Of a stretch of DNA of 46,323 bases, positions 7,761 to 14,840 are shown in pieces. Each line of letters opens with the position of its first letter. Position 1 is the stretch's first letter. The notes below the pieces were generated by a model. It was not told the DNA's origin, ran no database searches, and saw only the letters and a program-made list of their open reading frames with translations. Source of the stretch: a bacterium. Lineage in GTDB: Bacteria > Patescibacteriota > Minisyncoccia > Moranbacterales > UBA9337. A program made the translations under genes and the position numbers. The DNA is taken from positions 1-46,323 of the forward strand of contig JAGGSH010000014.1 in the NCBI GenBank assembly GCA_021159185.1, in the 5' to 3' direction.

Positions 7761-9389
7761 TTATTTCCTAGCTGCTTTGGCAAATTCAAGAAATAGAGGA
7801 TGAGGTTTTAAAGGAGAAGATTTAAATTCCGGATGAAACTGAGCAGCTAAAAAGAAAGGATGAACTTTTTTAGAAAGCTCTATTATTTCCATTAATCGTT
7901 TATCCGGCGATTCGCCTGAAAATATTAGACCGCTTTTTTCCAGTTTTTCAATATAATCCGGATTAACTTCCCAGCGATGGCGATGCCGTTCAGATATTTT
8001 TGATTTCCCATAAGCTTTGAAAGCAATTGTACTTTTTTTTAAAATCGCCGAGTAAGCTCCTAATCGCATGGTGGCTCCGTAATTTTTTTCTTTCAGATTT
8101 TTCTTCTGCTCCGGCATTATGTCAATAACCGGATGTTTTGCATTTCTTTTTATCTCCGTTGTGTGAGAGTCTTTCAATTTTAGAACATTGCGGGCAAACT
8201 CAATTACCGCCAATTGCATTCCGTAGCAAAGCCCCAAAAAAGGAATTTTATTTTTCCGGCAAAAACTTATAGCTTTTATCTTTCCTTCCACTCCCCTTGA
8301 GCCAAAACCGCCGGGAATTATTATTCCATCATATTTTTTAAGTTCCTTTATTTTCCCTGGTTCTTTTTCAAAAGACTCGCTGTTCAACCAGCTGATTTCC
8401 GGCTTCGCGCCTATCTTATAACCAGCATGTTTTATGGCTTCAATAACACTGATGTATGAATCGCTTAAAGTGAAATCTCCCGTTCCAAAATATTTGCCGA
8501 CTATGCCTATTTTTATTTTCTTCTTGGCGTTCTTTATGTCTCGGTTTAATTTCTTCCAATCTTTCAAATTTTTTCCATTAGGCTTTAATCCCAACTTCTG
8601 AATAATTCTTACGCTCAAGCCGTCCTTTTCAAAATTAATCGGCACTTCGTAAATAGATTCAATGTCCGGCGCGGAAATAACATCTTCTTTTTTCACATTG
8701 CAAAAAAGCGCGATTTTTTCTTTTCTTTTTAGGTCAATGGGAACCTCGCTGCGGGCAATGATAATATCCGGCTGAATTCCGGAGGCGTTTAATTCTCTTA
8801 CCGCCTGCTGAGTAGGCTTGGTTTTCATTTCGCCGATTTTGGGAGGGCAAGGAAGATAACTTATCATTACGAATAAAACATCTTTCGGATTTTTTAACTT
8901 CATCTGTCGAGCCGCTTCCATAAAAAGCGCGTTTTCATAATCTCCCGCCGTGCCGCCTATTTCCGTAATTACGACATCCGCTTTGTTCGCTTTTCCGGCA
9001 TTTTTAATAGCGCCGATAACTTCATTTGTTGCATGAGGAATTATCTGAACACATTTCCCTTCGTATTCTAAATTCCTTTCTCTGTGAATGACTTTTTGAT
9101 ACACGCTTCCGGTAGTCATATAATTTTCCGGCGGCAAAACAATTTCCATAAACCTTTCATAATTTCCCATATCCTGATCACATTCCAGCCCACTATCCAG
9201 CACAAAAACTTCGCCATGCTCGGTAGGATTCATGGTGCCGGCATCCACATTGACATAAGGATCAATTTTAATGGCGGTCACGCCCAGTCCTCTGGCTTTC
9301 AAAAGCGCGCCGATGGATGAAGTGGCTATCCCTTTGCCTATTCCGCTCATTACCCCCCCTATGACAAAAATATATTTTCTATTTTTCAT
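7761..9389 (-). CDS. pyrG: CTP synthase
   Basis: Converts UTP plus Gln plus ATP to CTP. The 542-residue protein has an N-terminal synthetase domain (to about residue 270; FVIGGVMSGIGKGI P-loop, KIDPYVNVDAGTMNPTEHGE, KTKPTQQAVREL) and a C-terminal glutamine amidotransferase domain with the PGGFGSRG oxyanion segment, nucleophile Cys in GLCYGMQLA, and FHPEFKSSPLKPHP carrying His/Glu. The segment that is usually TDDGAETDLDLGHYERF reads LDSGLECDQDMGNYERF, so the Asp-Gly and E-x-D positions remain but neighbours differ, which marks a divergent subfamily. GATase Cys context is GLCYG rather than the usual GICLG. Confidence 0.95.
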   Translation of the reverse strand: MKNRKYIFVIGGVMSGIGKGIATSSIGALLKARGLGVTAIKIDPYVNVDAGTMNPTEHGEVFVLDSGLECDQDMGNYERFMEIVLPPENYMTTGSVYQKVIHRERNLEYEGKCVQIIPHATNEVIGAIKNAGKANKADVVITEIGGTAGDYENALFMEAARQMKLKNPKDVLFVMISYLPCPPKIGEMKTKPTQQAVRELNASGIQPDIIIARSEVPIDLKRKEKIALFCNVKKEDVISAPDIESIYEVPINFEKDGLSVRIIQKLGLKPNGKNLKDWKKLNRDIKNAKKKIKIGIVGKYFGTGDFTLSDSYISVIEAIKHAGYKIGAKPEISWLNSESFEKEPGKIKELKKYDGIIIPGGFGSRGVEGKIKAISFCRKNKIPFLGLCYGMQLAVIEFARNVLKLKDSHTTEIKRNAKHPVIDIMPEQKKNLKEKNYGATMRLGAYSAILKKSTIAFKAYGKSKISERHRHRWEVNPDYIEKLEKSGLIFSGESPDKRLMEIIELSKKVHPFFLAAQFHPEFKSSPLKPHPLFLEFAKAARK

Positions 9390-9411
9390 AATGATATTAA
9401 ACCCTAATCTA

Positions 9412-9481
9412 CACTAATCTACTCCCTAATTTTCCCTAATTTATTCGGGATTATTCGGGATAAAATTCGAGTAGATTAGTG
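9412..9481. repeat. 13-bp inverted repeat enclosing two short tandem repeats
   Basis: CACTAATCTACTC (9412-9424) is the exact complement of GAGTAGATTAGTG (9469-9481). The 44-nt loop holds two degenerate copies of CCCTAATTT and two perfect copies of TTATTCGGGA. Located between rplI and pyrG on the transcribed strand. Could be a processing or attenuation hairpin; no T run is seen. Confidence 0.6.
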
Positions 9482-9491
9482 ATTTACATTT

Positions 9492-9932
9492 TCACTCTTT
9501 TTCCACCACAACTTTAACTTTCGCTTCCACTCCCCCGCCCAATTTCACCTTAACTTCTTTCTCTCCGATTTCTTTGATAGGTTTTTCCATAACTATGGAT
9601 TTTTCCGATATTTCTAATCCCATTTTTTTCAAGCCGGCGGCAATTTCTTTAGCGCCAATAGAACCGAAAAGTTTTCCGCCTTTTTCTTTAGCCTTAATCA
9701 CTACCGCTTTACCTTTTAATTTTTCGGCTAATTTCCGCGTTTCGGCCAACTTTTCTTTTTCTCCGCGCGATTTTTTCTTCGCTAGATCTTCCGCTTTTTT
9801 AATGGCGCTTTCCGTGGCAGGCTCGGCTAATTTTTGAGGCAGCAAGAAATTGCGGGCATACCCGTCAGCCACTTTTTTAATGTCTCCGACTTTGCCCAAT
9901 CCCTTAATGTTTTTTATAAGAATTATTTCCAT
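9492..9932 (-). CDS. rplI: 50S ribosomal protein L9
   Basis: 146 residues from the ATG at 9932; the ATG at 9959 would add MVFCDYNKK, not part of the family. N-terminal rRNA-binding domain MEIILIKNIKGLGKVGDIKKVADGYARNFLLPQKLA is canonical, followed by the long connecting helix (KKAEDLAKKKSRGEKEKLAETRKLAEKL) and the C-terminal domain with GKLFGSIGAKEIA. Presence of L9 argues against Microgenomates and for a Parcubacteria-like host, from published CPR ribosome surveys as I remember them. Confidence 0.95.
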   Translation of the reverse strand: MEIILIKNIKGLGKVGDIKKVADGYARNFLLPQKLAEPATESAIKKAEDLAKKKSRGEKEKLAETRKLAEKLKGKAVVIKAKEKGGKLFGSIGAKEIAAGLKKMGLEISEKSIVMEKPIKEIGEKEVKVKLGGGVEAKVKVVVEKE

Positions 9933-9982
9933 TTTTTTATTATAGTCACAGAAAACCAAAATAGCAAGATTTAATCATCACT

Positions 9983-11221
9983 TTAATCATCACTTTTTAA
10001 AATCTCCAGCGCTTTTTCCAGCTGCGGATCGCGGTCATTTTCAAAATCTTCGTAAGTTAATTCCACCTCAATATCCGGCTTGATTCCCTTTTCATTAATT
10101 TGTTCACCTTTGGGCGTAAGCCACTTGGAAACAGTTATTTTCGCTGCCGTTCCTTGGGGAAGGTTTATAAATTCCTGAACTGATCCCTTGCCGTAAGACG
10201 TTTCTCCCACGACTGTCACATTATCCCTGTTTTCCCGCAGCGCTCCCGCCAAAATTTCCGAGGCGCTGGCGCTTCCCACATTAATTAGAATAACTGTATC
10301 CATCCGGCTTAAAACATCCCCTCCCTTGGCATATATCTTTTCTTGTTCACCCCGGCTATTCTCTTCAATAACCACGATATTTCCCTTGGAGATCATTTTA
10401 CCGGCTATATTGACAGCCGCATCTAAATACCCTCCCGGATTATTGCGCATATCTAAAATCACTTTTTTCGCGCCCCGTGAAAGCGCTCTTTTCACGGCTA
10501 AACTGAATTCTTTATCGGTTTCTTCGCCAAATTTAATAATTTTAAAATAAGCGATATTATCTTCTTTTAATTCAAATTTCACGCTCTTCACATTGATAAT
10601 TTCTCTGGTAATTTCAATTTCTCGCGCTTCCGCGTCTCCATTCCTGAAGACGGTGAGCTTCACTTTAGTCCCTTTCGGCCCTCTTATTTTATCCACTGCT
10701 TCGTCAATGCTTATTTCCGCCGCGGTCTCTCCGTCAATCTTTATTATCTTATCTCCCGCCCTTAACCCCGATTTCTCCGCGGGAGAATCTTCCAAAGGAG
10801 CGATTACCGTTAAAATTTTATTTTTAATTCCCAGTTCCGCGCCGATTCCTTCAAATCTTCCGGTGATGTCTTCGTTAAATTCCTTATTTTCTTCGGGGTC
10901 TAAAAAAGCGGTGTAGGGATCGCCAGTCGCCTGCATCATTCCTTTAATAGAACCGTAGAAAAGTTTTTTGGAATCCAGTTGGCTTGAATCAACATATTTT
11001 TCCTTTAAAGTATCCCAGACTTTCCAAAACAATGAAAAGTCAACGCTTTCGGCTTCTTCTTTTTTTTGGTCAACCGCTTCAAAAACCACCGGCTGATTCT
11101 TTCTCTCTTTTTCAACCCCGATCCAAAATCCCAAAGATGCGAAAAATACCGCAAAAAACAACCAGGCGCAGCCTTTCCAAATCCTTCTTCCTTTTTTATT
11201 TTCCAAAACAGCCGATTCCAT
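9983..11221 (-). CDS. ctpA: C-terminal processing peptidase (S41), membrane-anchored
   Basis: A 412-residue S41 protease: uncleaved signal anchor (residues about 15-35, WLFFAVFFASLGFWIGV), N-terminal helical CtpA region with TGDPYTAFLDPEE, a PDZ domain (about 120-200, GIGAELGIK ... GLRAGDKIIKIDGE), and the protease core with AYFKIIKFGE, DMRNNPGGYLDAAV, catalytic Ser in GSASASE and Lys in SYGKGSVQ. Cuts C-termini of envelope proteins outside the membrane. It lies 51 nt upstream of rplI on the same strand and downstream of GT2. All catalytic elements are visible, so it should be active. Confidence 0.93.
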   Translation of the reverse strand: MESAVLENKKGRRIWKGCAWLFFAVFFASLGFWIGVEKERKNQPVVFEAVDQKKEEAESVDFSLFWKVWDTLKEKYVDSSQLDSKKLFYGSIKGMMQATGDPYTAFLDPEENKEFNEDITGRFEGIGAELGIKNKILTVIAPLEDSPAEKSGLRAGDKIIKIDGETAAEISIDEAVDKIRGPKGTKVKLTVFRNGDAEAREIEITREIINVKSVKFELKEDNIAYFKIIKFGEETDKEFSLAVKRALSRGAKKVILDMRNNPGGYLDAAVNIAGKMISKGNIVVIEENSRGEQEKIYAKGGDVLSRMDTVILINVGSASASEILAGALRENRDNVTVVGETSYGKGSVQEFINLPQGTAAKITVSKWLTPKGEQINEKGIKPDIEVELTYEDFENDRDPQLEKALEILKSDD

Positions 11222-11237
11222 AATATTGTTTATAATT

Positions 11238-12068
11238 TTACCGCCTGCTCTCTTTCGGAACAGGCCTCCCCCAATACTTTCTGAAATATTTTACGGCGCT
11301 TGTTATGTGAATCCAAGTAAGCCGATTAGACAAAAGTGAACGGAAAAAGCCCCCCTTAGCGCTTCCCTTCCCGTGATAATGGTACATTTCCGCATAGGGA
11401 TAATAAACGACTTTAAGCCCTTTTTCCCAAAATCGGCGGCACCAATCCACATCCTCCATATACATAAAAAAGCGGGAATCCATTGGACCGACTTTTTTAA
11501 CCGCCTTTTTGGATGTCATCAAAACCGATCCCATCAGCCAATCAACTTCTTTGGGTTCTTTATGGTTGTAATCTTTCATTAAAAACCAGTCTAGATGCTT
11601 TTGGGCAAATTTGAATTTTTTTAAAAAAGTGCGGCGGTAAATAATAGTGATAGGCCTATAAAAATGGAAACAGGAATATTGCAGCTTTCCGTTAAAATCT
11701 AAAAGTTTAGGGCCGGCTATCCCAACGGCGGGATTGTTTTTAATGAAACTGAATAATTTCTCAATCGCTCCTTTAGTTGCTAAAATATCCCCATTAAGAA
11801 GCAATAGATACTCCCCTTGGCTTTCTTTAATTCCTTTTTTGAGCAAAACCTGAAAGCCCACATTTTTTTTAAAAGGGAAAAATTTAACATCGGGATAATC
11901 CTCCCGCATCATCATTTCCGTGTCCTCCTCCGTAGCGCTGTCAGCTGCTATAATCTCATACTCAATGCCGCCCGCGTTATCTCTTATTGAATCAATGCAA
12001 AGCTTTAAAAGTTCGGGATTCTTATAACTGTTAATGATAATTGAAAGTTCCACTTTTTTGTATGTCAT
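11238..12068 (-). CDS. Family 2 glycosyltransferase (rhamnosyltransferase-like)
   Basis: A 276-residue GT-A enzyme that would transfer a sugar from an NDP-sugar to a surface glycan precursor. Landmarks: ELSIIINSYKNPELLKLCIDSI nucleotide-binding start, GEYLLLLNGDILA (the acidic metal motif is normally DxD/NxD, here NGD), VGIAGPKLLDFNGKLQYSC, VDWLMGSVLMTSKKAV and FFMYMEDVDWCRR, as in WbbL-type rhamnosyltransferases. The ATG at 12068 lies inside the terminal repeat of the mobile element at 12063-12221 (GGAATGACA). A GTG at 12053, giving VELSIIINS, is an equally plausible start and matches the family N-terminus better. Confidence 0.86.
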   Translation of the reverse strand: MTYKKVELSIIINSYKNPELLKLCIDSIRDNAGGIEYEIIAADSATEEDTEMMMREDYPDVKFFPFKKNVGFQVLLKKGIKESQGEYLLLLNGDILATKGAIEKLFSFIKNNPAVGIAGPKLLDFNGKLQYSCFHFYRPITIIYRRTFLKKFKFAQKHLDWFLMKDYNHKEPKEVDWLMGSVLMTSKKAVKKVGPMDSRFFMYMEDVDWCRRFWEKGLKVVYYPYAEMYHYHGKGSAKGGFFRSLLSNRLTWIHITSAVKYFRKYWGRPVPKESRR

Positions 12069-12221
12069 TCCGGAATTTTTTCTAGAACGCCCGCCTTTGG
12101 CGAAAAGTGGAAGAAAAAATATCCGGAATCTAGAATTATTAAAATCTTAAGCGTGAGAAAAAAGAAAGTATAGATTCCGGATAAATTTCTCCGTTTCTCT
12201 CCGAAATTTTCCGGAATGACA
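12063..12221. mobile_element. MITE-like repeat, 17-bp TIR type
   Basis: TGTCATTCCGGAATTTT at 12063-12079 and ATTTTCCGGAATGACA ending at 12221. Internal segments (GGAAGAAAAAATATCCGGAATC, and AAGCGTGAGA followed by TAGATTCCGGATA) are shared with the copies at 4188 and 21575. Its left end provides the ATG annotated for the GT2 gene. Confidence 0.78.
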
Positions 12222-12270
12222 TAAAAACAAGGAGATAAAACAATAAACAACAACTGAGAATTCTTGTATT

Positions 12271-13473
12271 TTATTCATTAAATATATTCTCAAACATCTC
12301 CTTAATCCTATCATAATTATCCCCCCTTGGAAGCAGAATATACCCTTGTTCCGGCGAAGTTATTTCCGGGGAATAAAGCAATCCTTCCTCGGAATTCTCC
12401 AGAACTTTTTGGTAAATTTTTACTTCTCCCATTGCCTGATATATTTCAAACATTCTTTTCATTTCCCAAAGCTGCATATCGGTTCTGACATTATCACCCA
12501 AACTATTCAACATAGCGTTTATTTTTCCGAAGTTGGCCAGCACTCCCAGACTTAAAGATTTTTCTTTTATTTTTTGCAGGACTTTCTGTTGCCTTCTGGC
12601 TCGGTCAAAATCGCTGGAAGTTACTCGGGAACGGACATAGCAAAGGGCTTTTTCCCCGTCCAAAGTAATATCGCCCGCCGGAAGTTCAAAAATTCCTCCG
12701 CATTCCAAATCCTTGTTGTAGCACAAAGGATATTTAGCTACCACCTTTCCCTTTTTATTTTTCTTCTCTTCAAAATTTCCCGAAGGAACGGTATAGACAT
12801 TTTCATCGCAAACATGCTCTTCATGGAACTGCAAAGGCTCTATGAAAGGCTTATCCAAATGCAATTCAACTCCGCCTAAATGGTCTATCAATTCAGTAAA
12901 CCCTTTGAAATTTATGCTGGCGGAATAATGGATTGGCATCCCCGCGATCTCGCTTACAATCGTTTTCATATCTTCCAATCCCTGCTCTTTTTTCTTTTGC
13001 TCGCCGTAATAGTAAACGGCGTTTATTTTTTGCCGGGAATCGGTTTCCGGAACAGTCACATACAAATCGCGCGGAATGGAAACAAGAGCAACTTTATTTT
13101 CCGCCGGTTTAACGCTGGCAACCATTATGGTATCCGCCAAAAGCCCGCCGCCCGGAACGTTTTCTCCGCGCATACCCAAAAGCAAAATGTTAATTCTCCC
13201 TTCGCTTTCCCCTCTTATTTCATTTTTCATCCCCGGAATAATATGAGTCAGATTGCTGAAAATATTTCCCCGCGTGGAAACCTTGTTTAAAATATGCCCC
13301 GTTTTCCACGCGGAAATTCCGCCCGCTAAAATCAAGAGTGAAGCTAAAAATAGAAGCGTTTTTTTCCATCCTTGAATTTTACCGGACTTTTTGCTTCCGT
13401 CTTTCGGATTATAATTATACGAGAAATCAGCTTCTAGAGCGCTTCCTTTATTTCTTTTTCCAAAAAATTCCAT
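12271..13473 (-). CDS. LytR-CpsA-Psr (LCP) family phosphotransferase
   Basis: A 400-residue membrane-anchored LCP protein, which attaches polyprenyl-phosphate-linked glycans to peptidoglycan or other acceptors. One TM helix after a basic cytoplasmic start (about residues 35-52, TLLFLASLLILAGGISAW). The LCP domain runs from GRINILLLGMRGENVPGG through LADTIMVASVKP, VALVSIPRDLYV, KINAVYYYG, FTELIDHLGGVEL and LDGEKALCYVRSR to DFDRARRQQKVL. The Arg and Asp residues in SIPRD, the RSR and DxxR motifs are the family's phosphate-binding set. It sits within a polysaccharide gene run (GT2, GT4, Wzy-like), consistent with the last ligation step. Confidence 0.92.
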   Translation of the reverse strand: MEFFGKRNKGSALEADFSYNYNPKDGSKKSGKIQGWKKTLLFLASLLILAGGISAWKTGHILNKVSTRGNIFSNLTHIIPGMKNEIRGESEGRINILLLGMRGENVPGGGLLADTIMVASVKPAENKVALVSIPRDLYVTVPETDSRQKINAVYYYGEQKKKEQGLEDMKTIVSEIAGMPIHYSASINFKGFTELIDHLGGVELHLDKPFIEPLQFHEEHVCDENVYTVPSGNFEEKKNKKGKVVAKYPLCYNKDLECGGIFELPAGDITLDGEKALCYVRSRVTSSDFDRARRQQKVLQKIKEKSLSLGVLANFGKINAMLNSLGDNVRTDMQLWEMKRMFEIYQAMGEVKIYQKVLENSEEGLLYSPEITSPEQGYILLPRGDNYDRIKEMFENIFNE

Positions 13474-13505
13474 CGTTTTTTCGCTTATTTTTTACGCATC
13501 CTCCT

Positions 13506-14840
13506 TTATTCCCTTCTTTCATCCAGCAAATTATAAATTTCCAACATCCTTTTCGCCGATTTTTCCCAAGAAAAAAATTTAACTCTGGATTGCCCCAGAT
13601 TTATTAATTTTCTCCTTAAGTTTTCATCTACACAAGCAGTATATAACTTTTCCGCTATTTCATCAAGGTCGCGGGGATTGAATTTCGCGTAAGCGTTTCC
13701 GCCGACTTCTTCCAGGCTGGGAATATCCGATGCCGCCACTGGAACGTTTTGGCTCATGGCTTCCAAAATAGGAATGCCAAAACCCTCGTAAAGCGAAGGA
13801 AAAACAAACAGCCGCGCGCCAGCGATAATGTCCATTTTATCCTCCTCGTCAATAAAACCGGGAAAAATAATATCAGCTTGTAGCTTGTAGCTTGTAGCTT
13901 GTAGCTTTTTATCCATATTATGCGCATCCCTATTTCCCGCCACCACCAACTTTATCCCGGGAATTTTATTCTTTATTTTCGCATACGCCTTAATTAGCAT
14001 CGGAATATTTTTTCTCGGCTGCAAAGTGCCGAGATATAAAATATATTTTTCCGGGAGATTGTATTTTTTCCTAATTTCCAATTTCTTGGACAAAGGCTGA
14101 CCAGCTTCTGGCTGACAATTTCCAATTTCCAATAATTTTTTAATACCAAATTTTTTAAATTTGTTTTGCAATTTGTGATTTGAATTTTGAATTTGTTTGG
14201 GATTTGGGATTTGGGATTTGGGATTTCCAAAACTCACTGCATTGTAAACTACCTCCACCTTTTCTCTTAATTCCCTTTTTTTGCAAAGGAGCATAAAGAG
14301 AGATCTGGAATAATATTTTATTATTTCATTTTTAGTGAATTTTGACACGGCGATTATTTTATCCGCGCGCCGAATGCTTATTGGAATTAAAACGCTTAAA
14401 AACAGCAAGTCGCTCCATTTGATAAACCGCTTATAAACCTTAAAAGAAACATCGTGAATGTGGGTAATAATTTTTATTTTACGCGAAACAAAAAACGGCG
14501 TAATGTATTGCGTATGGTAAACATCCACCGGATGCTTCCGCAAATACCTTGGCAATGCCCATAAATTCCAGATAAACTTATTTTTAGATTTCAAGGAAAC
14601 AATCTCAAAATCCTTCCTGTCTTCAATTCTCAAGTCCTTCTTTATATCTTTTAAAATTTCTCCATCTGTTATATCAGTAAAAAGTAAAAATTTGCAATTA
14701 TATCTCCTTTCGCGTTTTATGTTACGCGTTATGCGTTCCAAGTTTTTCACTAGCTCAAAAAACACCACTTCATCGCCGGTTCTTTTTTTGCCGATATTGC
14801 GTATATCAATGCCAACTTTAAAATTGTTAAATTGTTTCAT
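13506..14840 (-). CDS. Family 4 glycosyltransferase (GT-B)
   Basis: A 444-residue retaining glycosyltransferase of the GT4 (mannosyltransferase B-like) group. N-terminal GIDIRNIGKKRTGDEVVFFELVKN, HIHDVSFKVYKRFIKWSD, DKIIAVSKFTKNEIIKYY; C-terminal YILYLGTLQPRKNIPMLIKAYAKI, IIFPGFIDEEDKM, FVFPSLYEGFGIPILEAMSQNVPVAASDIPSLEEVGG, including the E-x7-E motif. The linker carries two heptamer arrays (13875 and 14199) that encode KLQATSYKLQA and PKSQIPNPK, peptide stretches without family counterparts. Starts 14 nt before the end of the polymerase-like gene, inside a 16-bp tandem duplication (TTAAATTGTTTCATTG twice), so the pair is translationally coupled. Confidence 0.9.
   Translation of the reverse strand: MKQFNNFKVGIDIRNIGKKRTGDEVVFFELVKNLERITRNIKRERRYNCKFLLFTDITDGEILKDIKKDLRIEDRKDFEIVSLKSKNKFIWNLWALPRYLRKHPVDVYHTQYITPFFVSRKIKIITHIHDVSFKVYKRFIKWSDLLFLSVLIPISIRRADKIIAVSKFTKNEIIKYYSRSLFMLLCKKRELREKVEVVYNAVSFGNPKSQIPNPKQIQNSNHKLQNKFKKFGIKKLLEIGNCQPEAGQPLSKKLEIRKKYNLPEKYILYLGTLQPRKNIPMLIKAYAKIKNKIPGIKLVVAGNRDAHNMDKKLQATSYKLQADIIFPGFIDEEDKMDIIAGARLFVFPSLYEGFGIPILEAMSQNVPVAASDIPSLEEVGGNAYAKFNPRDLDEIAEKLYTACVDENLRRKLINLGQSRVKFFSWEKSAKRMLEIYNLLDERRE
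13875..13907. repeat. Heptamer array AGCTTGT x4 within the GT4 coding sequence
   Basis: Four perfect AGCTTGT units and a five-base remainder. In-frame translation is KLQATSYKLQA. It falls between the two Rossmann domains' conserved blocks (after VVAGNRDAH). Confidence 0.9.
14199..14229. repeat. Heptamer array GGGATTT x4 within the GT4 coding sequence
   Basis: Four perfect GGGATTT units (14199-14226) with a short remainder; encodes SFGNPKSQIPNPKQIQ in frame. Neighbouring ATTTGAATTTT stretches on its left look like further degenerate units. Confidence 0.9.

Noticed and set aside
12065-12253. Minus-strand open frame of 62 codons over the repeat element
   Set aside because: It consists of the TGTCATTCC repeat read through and has no protein-like pattern.
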